Source: Kroppenstedtia sanguinis
GTDB lineage: Bacteria > Bacillota > Bacilli > Thermoactinomycetales > DSM-45169
Direction of reading: 5' to 3'
DNA: 64,000 nt
NCBI RefSeq assembly: GCF_050433445.1
Contig: NZ_JBNPXF010000008.1
Location: 1 to 64,000 of the forward strand
In this document: positions 10,201 to 18,904 of the stretch, in pieces
Layout of the letters: every line of letters starts with the position of its first letter
Numbering within the stretch: position 1 is the stretch's first letter
Program-made: the position numbers and the translations under genes
The notes under the pieces: generated by a model
Databases searched by the model: none
What the model was told of the DNA's origin: nothing
Seen by the model: the letters and a program-made list of their open reading frames with translations, nothing else

Positions 10201-10916
10201 TCCTTCACCCGGCGCAGCTGCTCCGCGACAAAATGAAACTTCGGATTGTCGAAGAGCATCTCCTGCACACCCGCGATGAGCCGGAAGCGAGTTTTTCCGC
10301 AAATTTCCCCAACTTCACGCAGAAAGCCCAAGTCCAGGGACAATTCCTGCTCTTTGCGACTACGAAGATAATCCAAGAGCTCGTCGATAACCAACAAGAG
10401 TCCCTGGTCCGGATACTCTTCATGAAAAGCGGCCATCATCTCCATCAAGTTGTTCTTATTGTTACGTACCTGATCGGCGGATGGGAACTGATAATCGATC
10501 CCCATCTTTTCCATGCCTTCTTCCAGTTCGATGCAGATGATATCGCGTAGAGACATCTTCGACGAACCTATTTCCATTCGAATCACTTTAAACTTGCCTT
10601 CGATTTCCTTCGCCTTTTGAGCAACCCGCGGGTTAGTCAGATGAGCACTGGCCCCTTCTAATTCGGCGACTGTGGAAATCACACTCATTAGATGGGATTT
10701 ACCTGTCCCATAGTTACCGACGATCAACAAGCCCTTGTTATCCGCATAGCGGTCCATCTGCAACTGTTCAATCACCAATTCATCTAAAAGTTCCGCCATC
10801 CGATCGGAGATCACATAGGTATCTAACAGTTGATAAGCAACCTTCTGTTCATTAGCATCGGTCAACTGAATGACAGATTCAATCGGTTCAAAGTGAACTA
10901 AATCCCGGTACTTCAT
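7179..10916 (-). CDS. brxC: BREX-3 ATPase BrxC (DUF6079-like), 1245 aa
   Basis: This is a large P-loop ATPase with Walker A GNYGTGKS at residues 67-74 and Walker B LLLVIDE at 173-179. A long helical middle and a coiled-coil region rich in Q, E and L span about residues 900-1060. A CPHC zinc-knuckle half lies near residue 1107. BrxC/PglY ATPases are core BREX subunits, and the size and position after brxF fit BREX type 3. It starts 22 nt after brxF and its end overlaps the pglX start. The frame is intact. Confidence 0.85.
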   Translation of the reverse strand: MKYRDLVHFEPIESVIQLTDANEQKVAYQLLDTYVISDRMAELLDELVIEQLQMDRYADNKGLLIVGNYGTGKSHLMSVISTVAELEGASAHLTNPRVAQKAKEIEGKFKVIRMEIGSSKMSLRDIICIELEEGMEKMGIDYQFPSADQVRNNKNNLMEMMAAFHEEYPDQGLLLVIDELLDYLRSRKEQELSLDLGFLREVGEICGKTRFRLIAGVQEMLFDNPKFHFVAEQLRRVKERFEQVNIVREDIAYVVSRRLLKKDEKQKALIREHLQKFTPLYHKLSEELEKYVSLFPIHPAYLSTFEKVTVAEKRVILKTISNEMKKVMDQEVPSEQPGVISYDSYWPYIENDASLKSNADIKEVMNKAKILQDRIEHAFTRPMYRPLAMRIIRALAVFRLTTDDIYSPVGVTPEELRDELFLHTEVLDDKDPSGFLRGDIEVVLKEILKTVSWQYISTNEANGQYYLDIKKDIAVDDLIEQKSETLSNDQLDRYYFELLAEVTENSKTSYTSGYRIWLHELPWYDRKVTRQGYLFFGAPNERSTAQPERDFYVYFLQPFDPPKFKDEEKPDEVFFQFVDRDEKFMHWLKLYAGAEEMKATAASSTRRLYEEKANGYRKQLVEWFRQHMPTAFNITYRGVTKKLAEWSVFAHAYATVREIIDEAAGDCLKTWFAEKYPEYPSFSKLSLPMTKESLPGYAVDAIKDIASPKTKNGTAILSGLVLLGKDQKLKVRGSGFADWVLEKLEAKGSGQVVNHSELIETVQTVQGTEDNIQWTVERKLEPELFAVVLAALVYSGEIVIAIEGTNYDAMKWDELIRLPLKQFIQFSHISKSGELPLRELEALFEMLDVNRALLKANALEQGIGQMVSTAARWTQEAAIALKDIRTGIPTWEENLLSDAEIQQLRNQLEELKKFLESIQVYQTPAKLRKFKYSLEEIEARREDLQAMKRLQQLQQKTQEWTRSAQYLVTAQNQLLSDHPWQKKVDNALQDLLQTLKKGEAGGTEQQRLQELKAEYQNIYLTLHNQSRLNATQHNQQQALLQDQRLDALKQLSAIDLLPFSALDQWYKQLKSFKSCWSLTQDQLESQPICPHCQFRPKEEPRVSDIHLDEMEEHLQILLEEWTEILVSNLSDSEVKKNIELLRGSQQQPILRLLEEKEWIFPIEEKMIQAIRELLQGIKRVEISIEQVKAMMGDGSPLTIDELRNRFERMLQEQVGSQPGSNVRIMLKEEEAHHERKDPTAVLDGR

Positions 10917-10938
10917 CCATTCTCACACTCCCATAACT

Positions 10939-11394
10939 CTATATCTGTAAAACGAAGGCTTGGGGAAAGGGTACTTTTATATATTCCGGATGACCAGGTT
11001 GCGCATAGCTCAACGCGCTTCCATCATATTCCCCTGGCCAACAGACAAGAATGGTTTTATTTCCACTGACGTTCTCAAACAAACGTAAGGGGTCCTGTTG
11101 CAAATCTGGATGAAAAACTAGCTCGATTCGGTCAAAACAGATGGCTTCGTTCTTAATTTGATAAACAATTTCATTGACCATCCGTCCCACTTTTAACGGC
11201 CTTTTATTGATAGGCTCTTCTTTCAAGCGTTCACTCAAAAGTAAACTGAGGTTCATATGTACAATATCCAATGGTTTCAGAAATTCTACCAATGATTGCT
11301 TCTTCTCCTCTGTTAGAACCAGAAAGATAAGTCGGTGACGTTGGGAACGGACTTGATCCATTTTTTCACGCAGTTGAACCAATGAGGAAACCAT
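10939..11394 (-). CDS. brxF: BREX-3 protein BrxF, 151 aa
   Basis: First gene of the operon, ATG after GAGGTGGG. BrxF is a small P-loop-type protein specific to BREX type 3, found ahead of brxC. The length and N-terminal helix followed by RLIFLVLTEEKK fit, but no canonical GxxxxGKS is present, so any nucleotide binding is unproven. The assignment leans on position and on the rest of the operon. Confidence 0.7.
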   Translation of the reverse strand: MVSSLVQLREKMDQVRSQRHRLIFLVLTEEKKQSLVEFLKPLDIVHMNLSLLLSERLKEEPINKRPLKVGRMVNEIVYQIKNEAICFDRIELVFHPDLQQDPLRLFENVSGNKTILVCWPGEYDGSALSYAQPGHPEYIKVPFPQAFVLQI

Positions 11395-11865
11395 CTACCC
11401 ACCTCACCCATTCGTCATATAAAAATGAAAGATCACTGCCTTCAGTAACCTGTTCCGTAACTATCCGCTAAATCAGAAAGAGGAAATCCACCACACTTCG
11501 GATTCAAAACCAGGACACTCACCTATATGATCCTGTTTTATCGATACGGTAAAAAAATGACTGTAAGATCTATTGTATCAAGGAAAAATGTATTCTGGAA
11601 TAGTCACCCCCTTTTCTAAACCCATAATCAGCATATCAAAAAAGGGTTGCCAAAAATGGAACAGGTTTCGGAAGATTTCCCTTCAGGTTGTTCATGAGAA
11701 TTCTACTTTCATCAAGCTGATCATCCCCCTCCTGGTCCTCAACAACCAGAGACTTCTACAAACCGATGAAGGGGAACACAAAAAAACCAGCCCCTAGGCG
11801 ACAACCGTGGGAACCGGGCTTGATGCAATCTGTATTCAACCGACGTAACTGCTCAAGAGCTTCGG
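11395..11865. other. AT-rich intergenic region upstream of BREX
   Basis: About 470 bp with no credible gene on either strand. It must hold the BREX promoter (minus), but I could not choose one convincing -35/-10 pair. Near 11785-11822 the minus strand has an imperfect AGCCC/GGGCT hairpin followed by seven T, a likely terminator for the upstream oxidoreductase gene. Confidence 0.4.
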
Positions 11866-12912
11866 TCACTGGATGTTTGAAGGAGAGAGATCAAAAGCCT
11901 CTGCCAACAGTTCATAGGATTTATGCCGAGTGGTTTTTTCCGTCAGCATATTTAGTATCATAATTTCATCCACCTTCGCATCTTGTGCGAGTTGCCTCAA
12001 TCGCTTCTCTACATTTTCCACACTGCCGATCACAAAGCGACCTTCATTTTCCTGTCTCACGGCTTTCTCTTGGGCGGTATAAACATGGGCACTCGCTTCC
12101 TCCAGTGTGGGAGGGGCCAGTTGAAATTGACCGGTTCCCCATCGGACCCATTGTAATTCTGCGGGTCCAGCCAAATACGTTGCTTCTTTCTCTGTCTCTG
12201 CGGTTACAACGATGATGGCCAGTATGCTTTTCGGTTCCGGCATGAAAGAAGAGGGTTGAAAGTTTTCACGATAAGCTCGTAGCATCGGGATCGCTAACTC
12301 GGGAGAGATGTGGGCTGCAAAGACAAAGCCCAGTCCGTAATAGGAAGCAAATTGCATCCCCCCATTACTGGATCCGAGCATATAGATATCCGGTGTCAAA
12401 CTGGGATCCGGTGAAGGAGTAATATTTTTGAACGGATGGTCATTGGAAAATTGATGTAGAAAGAAGGAAAGCAATTCGTCTAATTGCTCTGGAAAATCAT
12501 ACGTAGTCACTGCTTCCCGTGACCGTCTTAATGCCAATGCAGTCAAACCATCCGTGCCCGGCGCCCGTCCAATTCCTAGATCAATACGTCCGGGATGTAA
12601 GGCTTCAAGTATGGAAAAGTTCTCTGCTACCTTCAGTGGACTGTGATTCGGCAACATGATCCCGCCAGATCCTATACGAATGTTTTTCGAAACTGCCGCG
12701 GCATGAGCGCTTAACAAATCAGGGGAGGTACTCATCTGGTACTTGGTATTGTGATGTTCAGCAAACCAGTAGCGAGTATAGCCCAGTCGATCCGCTAACT
12801 GCACAAGCTCTGTAGAATTTTGTAATGTTTGAATCGCTGATTCCCCGTTGTACATAGTTGCTAGATCTAATATGGATAATTGCAAATCCCCACTTGCTTG
12901 ATCTTTACCCAT
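11866..12912 (-). CDS. Luciferase-like (LLM class) flavin-dependent oxidoreductase, 348 aa
   Basis: A TIM-barrel FMN-dependent monooxygenase family member. Typical features are the N-terminal LSILDLA, YWFAEHHN (about residue 50), IGSGGIMLPNHSPLKVAE (about 85-102) and the FMN/phosphate segment DLGIGRAPGTDG. The substrate is unknown. I start at the ATG at 12912, which follows GAAAGGGATGAG at proper spacing; an upstream ATG at 12942 has no clear site. It lies 59 nt behind a MarR regulator that probably controls it. Confidence 0.85.
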   Translation of the reverse strand: MGKDQASGDLQLSILDLATMYNGESAIQTLQNSTELVQLADRLGYTRYWFAEHHNTKYQMSTSPDLLSAHAAAVSKNIRIGSGGIMLPNHSPLKVAENFSILEALHPGRIDLGIGRAPGTDGLTALALRRSREAVTTYDFPEQLDELLSFFLHQFSNDHPFKNITPSPDPSLTPDIYMLGSSNGGMQFASYYGLGFVFAAHISPELAIPMLRAYRENFQPSSFMPEPKSILAIIVVTAETEKEATYLAGPAELQWVRWGTGQFQLAPPTLEEASAHVYTAQEKAVRQENEGRFVIGSVENVEKRLRQLAQDAKVDEIMILNMLTEKTTRHKSYELLAEAFDLSPSNIQ

Positions 12913-12971
12913 AGAAAACTCATCCCTTTCATTATCCTTCATTTTAGAAAATTCGTTTGGAACCCTAGGGT

Positions 12972-13394
12972 CTAACGATCCGATATATTTTCAAGCATCT
13001 GTTGCAATAGCCGACGCAACAACAAGCGTTCTTCAGGCAAGATCCCCGTCAACAGCTTCTCTTGCTCCCTTCTCCAGATTTCCTGAATCGGTCGTTGTAA
13101 AGCGCGACCTTCGGGAGTTAAATAAACTCGACTCACTCTCCCATCTACATCATCCCGCTGACGATAAATCAAACCATAGTTCTCAAGTTTTTTTAACATA
13201 TTGGTTAAGGTAGAAGGTTCACACCCCATGCGCTGGCTCAACTCCAGCTGGGTGATGCCTTCTTCCATCCACAGCTGACAAAGCGCGTGTTCTTGACCTA
13301 CATGGAGGTTAAATTCATGCAATAACCCGGAGTAATTACGTCGTGTTTGCGAACAGATTTTACTAAGAAGCACCCGAATTTCGCTATTCACCAT
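12972..13394 (-). CDS. MarR-family transcriptional regulator, 140 aa
   Basis: A winged-helix dimeric repressor: helix-turn-helix ITQLELSQRMGCEPSTLTNMLKKLE (about residues 52-76), then the wing RQRDDVDGRVSRVYLTPEG. ATG follows GAAGGTGG. It precedes the LLM oxidoreductase on the same strand, so it likely regulates itself and that enzyme in response to a small aromatic or oxidative compound. That ligand class is typical for MarR and not shown here. Confidence 0.88.
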   Translation of the reverse strand: MVNSEIRVLLSKICSQTRRNYSGLLHEFNLHVGQEHALCQLWMEEGITQLELSQRMGCEPSTLTNMLKKLENYGLIYRQRDDVDGRVSRVYLTPEGRALQRPIQEIWRREQEKLLTGILPEERLLLRRLLQQMLENISDR

Positions 13395-13426
13395 ATGTCT
13401 TCCACCTTCATTTATTTAGCACCCTA

Positions 13427-13455
13427 AGTATATGTCGTGCATTTATCTCAGTCAA
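13427..13455 (-). promoter_or_regulatory. SigmaA-type promoter for marR-LLM operon
   Basis: On the minus strand TTGACT and TATACT are separated by exactly 17 nt, about 35 nt ahead of the MarR start codon. This is close to the vegetative consensus. Confidence 0.65.
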
Positions 13456-13487
13456 ATAATCGATACGAAATTATAATTATGTCGACT

Positions 13488-13745
13488 CAGGGCTATTGAT
13501 GAACCATAAAGTGGATGATGGGAACGAAACGGCCCTCTCGCTCCACCCATTGCTCCATCGTAAAATATGGCTTGAGGGGACGGGGATGGTGGGAGGGCTA
13601 CGATCTCTTGCAAAGAACGCATAGCGAGACCCGGGAGCGGAAAGCGACCCTGGCGAGACTTGTGCCCTATGGGTGCAAAGGCTATTCACCGCCCCACCAT
13701 CCCGACCTGATTTCCTTCCTAAAATAGGGCTAATCAACACGCCTG
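13488..13745 (+). mobile_element. MITE-like element, family A, copy 1 (258 bp)
   Basis: Ends are CAGGGCTATTGATGAACC and GGGCTAATCAACACGCCTG (inverted). The flanking 9-mers ATGTCGACT and ATGTCAACA match at 7 of 9, a decayed target duplication. The interior carries the family-A core (GACGGGGATGGTGGGA ... CCCACCATCCCGAC), which folds on itself. It has an extra stretch of about 55 bp compared with the 202-bp copies. No coding capacity. Confidence 0.75.
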
Positions 13746-13803
13746 ATGTCAACACAAAACAAATAGATAATGGGGCACAAATTATTTATCATACTAATTT
13801 GTT

Positions 13804-13989
13804 CTAGAAGACTTTTGAAAAAGTCGTCATACCCACAAGACACTAGTCGTGCCTAGGATCGCTTCGTTCCCCCATGCTATGCAGAGTTGGGTTTCACATG
13901 GAGCGATTTGGGATCGGTAGAACAACGAAAAGGTCATGTGAAACCGAATCCCGACCCTCTGCAAACCCAGGTAATCACAACGCTTCTAG
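13804..13989. repeat. Inverted-repeat element, family B, copy 1
   Basis: Bounded by CTAGAAG and CTTCTAG, with AATCACAACGCTTCTAG at the right end. The interior has GGGTTTCACATG and CATGTGAAACC facing each other, and CCCGACCCTCTGCAAACCC. The same modules recur near 15759, 29652, 32047 and 55031. Non-coding. Confidence 0.55.
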
Positions 13990-14143
13990 TTGGTAAAAGG
14001 AGCCTATCGGAGCAAAATAGAGGATAGCGATACATCTATTTGTCATATCACTCGCTCTCTTCCAAAACGATCTGGATTTTCAAACTAGTTTTATGTATGA
14101 TTCAAATAGAATGATTTATCAGATGAATACGGAGGAGATCCAA

Positions 14144-15640
14144 ATGGACCTTCAACACTGGAACAAGTCATACATCGATGGCAGCTGGCGGGACGGCAAT
14201 AGCCAATCTTTGTACCAAAATATTAATCCTTTCACCCAGCAACCGATCTCAGAAATCCGCCTGGCTACTGCTGAAGATCTCGACACAGCTTACCAAGCTG
14301 CAGCCCGGGTTCAAAAGGAGTGGGAGCAGACTTCCGCCTACAATTGGGCGGCAGTGATGGAAAAAGCGGCGGAACTCATGGTTGAACGTGCAGAGGAACT
14401 AATCGAGATCCTCATCGCTGAAACCGGAAGCACACGCATCAAGGCGAATATCGAGGCTAAATCCGCTTTTACTATGCTAAAAATGGCTGCTAGGAACCCT
14501 TTTAAAATGGAGACCACCATCCATCCCTCCTTTGTCAACGGAAAGGAGAATCGAGTCTACCGAAAACCGATCGGAGTCATCGGGATCATTAGCCCCTTCA
14601 ATTTTCCCTTTATCCTTTCCTTGAGAGCAGTGGCTACCTCCCTTTCCACAGGCAATGGAGTCGTACTGAAACCCGATTCCCAGACCTACATTTCCGGCGG
14701 ACTTTTTTTGGCCAAGCTGTTTGAGGATGCCGGCCTTCCCAAAGGGTTGTTCAATGTGATCACAGCCGAAGTCGAAGAGATCGGAGACGCTTTTGTCGAA
14801 CACCCCGTCCCCCGCCTCATCTCTTTCACCGGTTCAACCCACACTGGCCGCCATATTGCACAACTGTGCGGCAAGCACTTGAAAAAATCCCATCTGGAGT
14901 TGGGAGGAAACAATCCTTTCTTGGTATTGGAAGATGCAAATGTCCATCAAGCCGTTCAGGCCGCCATCTTCGGAAAATATCTGCATCAAGGACAAATCTG
15001 TATGTCAATCAATCGCCTCCTGGTACATAAAAATCTCTACGGCGAATTTGTCGAACTCTTCGTGAATCAGGTCAAAAATTTGAAGGTGGGCAATCCCGAC
15101 GATCCGGATACATTTATCGGTCCCATGATCAACCATCGAGCCGCCGAAAGAATCCGCCCCCTGATCGACAAAAGTGTGGATGCCGGGGCCCAATTAGCCT
15201 TGGAAGGAAAAATCTACGATAACTTCATTGAGCCTTTTGTCCTCACAGATGTCACTTCAGAGATGGAAATCGTGCAAAATGAAATCTTCGGTCCTGTCGC
15301 CTGTCTGATCCCTGTGGAGAGCGATGAGGAAGCCTTGCGAATCGCCAATGACACCCCGTATGGACTAAGCACTTCCATCTTTACTTCCTCCATAGAACAA
15401 GGCGTGCGCCTTGCCCAACAGATCGAATCGGGAATCGTTCACATCAACGACCAAACCGTCAACGATGAACCCAACATTCCCTTCGGAGGTGTCAAGGATT
15501 CTGGGTACGGTCGTTATGGTGGAGAAGGGACTCAACGAATTTACGACCACTCAATGGATTTCCGTCCAGCAAGAACCGCGTCTATTTCAATTTTAATATT
15601 CAAATTTGGCAAGGAAAAAACGCCTCCTCTCTGTTCCTGA
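14144..15640 (+). pseudogene. Aldehyde dehydrogenase with 3' frameshift
   Basis: NAD(P)-dependent aldehyde dehydrogenase, closest in feel to benzaldehyde/vanillin-type enzymes. Start ATG 14144 follows CGGAGGAGATCCAA. Motifs present: Rossmann and substrate residues in GIISPFNFP, catalytic Glu in LELGGNNP, catalytic Cys in GQICMSINR, and EIFGPV. Up to GRYGGEG the frame is normal. It then reads 37 foreign residues to a stop at 15640, inside the terminator. The expected family end (FTTTQWISVQQEPRLFQF, stop 15596) sits in another frame, so one extra base (or two lost) lies at about 15527-15531. Only the last ~22 residues are changed, so activity could be partly kept. Confidence 0.8.
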
Positions 15641-15664
15641 ATGATCAGAGAGGAGGCGTTTCCT
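15614..15664 (+). terminator. Terminator of the aldehyde dehydrogenase gene
   Basis: AACGCCTCCTCTCT pairs with AGAGAGGAGGCGTT, then TTCCTT. It starts about 20 nt after the unshifted stop codon at 15596; the shifted stop falls inside the loop. Confidence 0.8.
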
Positions 15665-15758
15665 TAGTCAACACGGCCAAGACTTGAACATCTAAAATAG
15701 GCACTATTTTTAATAGCACCTTTTCAAACCTCATAATTCTATTATGTTCCCACACTCT

Positions 15759-15803
15759 CTAGGAGCGTTGTGATTTAGTGCTTTCTGAGTCGGTCGGGAC
15801 GAG
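15759..15803. repeat. Family B element end (partial)
   Basis: CTAGGAGCGTTGTGATTTAGTG followed by GGTCGGGACGAG matches the right end of the family-B copy at 13804-13989 in reverse. It replaces the 3' part of the acetyltransferase remnant next to it. Confidence 0.45.
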
Positions 15804-16286
15804 ATTTCAAACCCTTGGCGATGGCGCAGAATTTCCCGATGATGAGATGAGCTTGTTCGCCCAAAAATTATAGTGGTGCGTGACATTTTCCTCAAACCGC
15901 TCCGCGCCATTGACATCGTCATAATAGGTGTAACCACGACAAACAGGGCTATTGATTAACCATAAAGCGGATGATAGGAACGAAACGACCCTTTCGCTCT
16001 TCCCGTTTCCCTCTCACAAAATATCGCTTGAGGGGACGCGGATGGTGGGACGGCTACGATCTCTTGCAAAGAGCGAAAAGGCTCTTCACCGTCCCACCAT
16101 CCCGACCCTATTTCCTGCCTAAAATAGGGCTAATCAACACTCCTGGCCTAAAGTAGTATTCGGCCGGGTGACAACATTTTTGATGTAACAACATATGCTC
16201 TTGATTTCCTCTTTTGGATCAGCGGCGTTGGGGTTGAGACCGTATTGCTTGGGGCAAGCCCTCTTCTTCGAAGAATAATCATTGAA
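15800..16286 (-). pseudogene. Broken Vat/CatB-type antibiotic O-acetyltransferase
   Basis: Two minus-strand pieces flank a MITE. The 5' piece (16286-16146) encodes GLNPNAADP ... SICCYIKNVVTRPNTTLG. The 3' piece (15943 to about 15800) encodes YTYYDDVNGAERFEENVTHHYNFW, then after a 5-nt TCATC duplication KLIIGKFCAIAKGLK. Joined, they give the N-terminal part of xenobiotic (streptogramin A / chloramphenicol-type) left-handed beta-helix acetyltransferases. No in-frame ATG is left. The 3' two thirds, including the MNGANH region, are lost where a family-B element begins. Clearly dead. Confidence 0.7.
15944..16145 (+). mobile_element. MITE-like element, family A, copy 2 (202 bp)
   Basis: Ends CAGGGCTATTGATTAACC and GGGCTAATCAACACTCCTG. 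It contains the perfect 14-bp arms GGATGGTGGGACGG / CCGTCCCACCATCC around GCAAAGAGC. It interrupts the acetyltransferase remnant; flanking 9-mers no longer match. Non-coding. Confidence 0.8.
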
Positions 16287-16335
16287 CTACTAGTTAAACT
16301 GGAATTTAGCAACTACGCATTATACCTATAATCCT

Positions 16336-17347
16336 CTATTGCCTTTTTGCTTTTACAATCAAAAAACAAGGTTTTAAAAATTCCTTTGTTATACTTGGCA
16401 GTTTGTGAACCGCCCAATCTTTTGGCGTCGGTTCACAAACTTCTTCTAGTATAAAACCCGCTTTTGCAATAGTAGTCAACAATTCCCCCATTGGACGATG
16501 ATATTTTATAACTCCGTCAACATACCAATGGATTTCACGTCTCCCGGCTTGATTGTAATTTGAGAAAGTATATGATACGCAGTTCCCGTTTTCATCTCGA
16601 TTGAAATGTCCTTTCTCACCAATCGTAGCTGTGATAATAGGGTGATCCTGTGAATACAGCAAATAACCACCGGGATTTAACAAACCATAAATTTCCTTTA
16701 TAAGTTTTGGAAAATCCTCTATATAATGAAACGAAAGGGAACTGTAAACAAAATCAAATCTTTCAATGATTGATGGTATATTAGTCATGCTTATATTGAT
16801 ATATTCAATCTTTACATCATTGGACTCCTTTCTTGCGACTTCAAGCATTTTTTCTGATATATCTAGCCCAACAACTCGGTCTGCACCATTTCGTATAAAA
16901 TCAAGGCAATTATGACCATAACCGCAACCTAAATCTAAAACTTTTTTACCTGTCAAATCTGGCAACATATCCGCCATTGCAGGTTGTTCCAATAAATCGT
17001 TGTAGTTCAGGCGTGTTGATTAGCCATATTTCGGATGGGGAGATCGTGTTCTACCACGCTCCGGTTGCCATCCGGCAAGGAAGTGAAAACTGGCCGCTCC
17101 AAATCTGACCATCGGGCAGGGGCAAAGCCTTACGGAAGCAACACAGGGAAGATGTTGCCCCTAAACGCCCTCTCTCCAGATTCTCCGCTGGGTAGGATGG
17201 CAAAGGTCGCTTTGGTAACACACGACTCCCTTCCGCCGCCCATTTTCTGGTTAATCAACAGCCCTGGTTGTAGTTATCATTACTGCTCCGTAACGAATAA
17301 TAACCGTTAAAAAAGTCTTGGTTATCATAAATATTTTGATTGCTCAT
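16336..17347 (-). pseudogene. SAM-dependent methyltransferase disrupted by MITE insertion
   Basis: The 5' part (17347-17276) starts with ATG after GGGGAGA and encodes MSNQNIYDNQDFF...NYN. The 3' part (16998-16336) continues DLLEQPAM...KVLDLGCGYGHN (motif I), LLNPGGYLLYSQDHP, and ends KAKRQ. Between them sits a 259-bp MITE flanked by a perfect 9-bp duplication; removing one duplicate and the element restores one ~245-residue class I methyltransferase frame. The downstream 218-codon frame could at best start at a TTG with no ribosome site and lacks the N-terminal helix. Substrate unknown. Confidence 0.88.
17008..17266 (-). mobile_element. MITE-like element, family C, copy 1 (259 bp), with 9-bp TSD
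   Basis: Ends CAGGCGTGTTGATTAGCC and GGTTAATCAACAGCCCTG, the same terminal repeats as family A, but with a different interior. GTTGTAGTT flanks it at 16999-17007 and 17267-17275. Because it lies within a reconstructable gene, its ends are fixed to the base. No coding capacity. Confidence 0.92.
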
Positions 17348-17507
17348 ATTACATTCTCCCCTCAATAAATAATCCGCAGTTCAGAGCTGCCCGACAAATT
17401 CCTGTTTATCATCACAAAACTGCCTGTTCCACACCTTCATCCAACCTGCTCACACAACCTCGCCATCAAGCCCCGAAAACGGCTTATCTACTGGGCTTTT
17501 TTCACAC

Positions 17508-18884
17508 TCACTCTTTTATCCTCGATATCAATACTACCGTCTCCACATGGCTGGTGTGGGGGAACATGTCGACGGGTTGGACCTGGCGACTGGTGTAGCC
17601 ACGTTCTTTCAGGTATGCGGCATCCCTCGCCAGGGTGGCGGGGTTGCAGGAGACGTAGACGAGGCGGTCCGGGGACAGGTTCACTATGGCATCCAGGAGT
17701 TCGGGGGCGCAGCCTTTGCGAGGGGGATCGACGATGACCACATCGGCCCGAAGGCCTTCCCGCGCCCAACGGGGCAGCACTTCCTCGGCGGGACCCGCTT
17801 CAAATCTAGCATGGTCAATTCCGTTCAACTCCGCATTATGGCGGGCATCTTCCACCGCCTGGGGAACCGATTCGACACCCAGTACCTGGGCGGCATCTTT
17901 GGCGAGATAAAGGCCGATGGTACCGATGCCGCAGTAGGCATCGATCACGGTCTCTTTACCTGTCAGAGCCGCCATGCGCCGCACTTGTTCGTAAAGCACC
18001 TCGGTCTGCACCGGGTTCACCTGGAAAAAGGAATGGGGCGAGATGGCAAAACGGACGTGACCGATCCGGTCATGGATCACCGGCTCTCCCCATAGGACCC
18101 GGCTCTCTTTGCCCAGGACGACATTGGTTCGGTGAGATTGGATATTTTGTATCAGGGAGACCAATCCCGGAATCCGCTCTCGCAAATGGGCCACCAGTTG
18201 CTTGCGGTGGGGAAGCTCCGACCCGTGGGTGACCAGGACCACCATGACCTCTTGGGTGTGAATTCCAGTCCGGACCATGACATGGCGCAGACATCCCCGG
18301 TGTTTTTCCTCGTCATAGGGAGGGATGTCCAATTCCCGGACTGACTCGATCACCTGCTGGATCGTACGGTCATTGTCCGGCTGTTGGATCAAACAGTGAT
18401 CCAAGGGGATGATCTGATGGGAACCAGCGGCGTAGAAGCCAGCCTGGATCTTCCCTTTCCTTCCCCCGAAGGGAACCTGGGCTTTATTTCGATAGCTCCA
18501 GGGCTCTTTCATGCCGAGAATGGGTAGGATCTCCGCCTCCAGCCCCCCGATCCGGGTAAAAGCATCCACCACCTGCTGTTCTTTGGATGCTAGCTGAGCT
18601 GGGTAATCGATATGTTGCAGTTGGCACCCCCCACACTGATCAAAGACGGGGCAAGGAGGAGCCACCCGGTGGGAGCTACCCTGGAGCACCTCCTCCAACT
18701 GCGCGTGAGCGTAGCTCTTCTTCACCCGGCTCACCCGGGCGGCCACCTGCTCCCCGGCGATCGCCAGGGGAACAAAGACGGTGAACCCCTTGTATTTTCC
18801 CACCCCGTCCCCGGTATGACTCTGACCCGTGATGGGAAGTGTGATCCGTTCACCCGGCTGGACCGGGGGCTTTGGCTTCGACAT
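17508..18884 (-). CDS. rlmD: 23S rRNA (uracil-5-)-methyltransferase RlmD/RlmCD, 458 aa
   Basis: TrmA-family RNA m5U methyltransferase. It has an N-terminal TRAM domain (about residues 10-70), a 4Fe-4S cluster ligand set C-x5-CGGC (CPVFDQCGGCQ, about 78-88), and motif I DAYCGIGTIGLYLA (about 315). It also has DPPRKGC and the catalytic nucleophile in YVSCNPATLARD (about 410). Gram-positive homologues modify U747 and/or U1939 of 23S rRNA. Full length and intact. Confidence 0.92.
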   Translation of the reverse strand: MSKPKPPVQPGERITLPITGQSHTGDGVGKYKGFTVFVPLAIAGEQVAARVSRVKKSYAHAQLEEVLQGSSHRVAPPCPVFDQCGGCQLQHIDYPAQLASKEQQVVDAFTRIGGLEAEILPILGMKEPWSYRNKAQVPFGGRKGKIQAGFYAAGSHQIIPLDHCLIQQPDNDRTIQQVIESVRELDIPPYDEEKHRGCLRHVMVRTGIHTQEVMVVLVTHGSELPHRKQLVAHLRERIPGLVSLIQNIQSHRTNVVLGKESRVLWGEPVIHDRIGHVRFAISPHSFFQVNPVQTEVLYEQVRRMAALTGKETVIDAYCGIGTIGLYLAKDAAQVLGVESVPQAVEDARHNAELNGIDHARFEAGPAEEVLPRWAREGLRADVVIVDPPRKGCAPELLDAIVNLSPDRLVYVSCNPATLARDAAYLKERGYTSRQVQPVDMFPHTSHVETVVLISRIKE

Positions 18885-18904
18885 AATCTTTCCGACTCCT
18901 TCAT

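Noticed and set aside
17470..17507. Terminator-like AAGCCC...GGGCTTTTTT on the plus strand
   Set aside because: No plus-strand gene ends there; the T-run is on the wrong side for rlmD.
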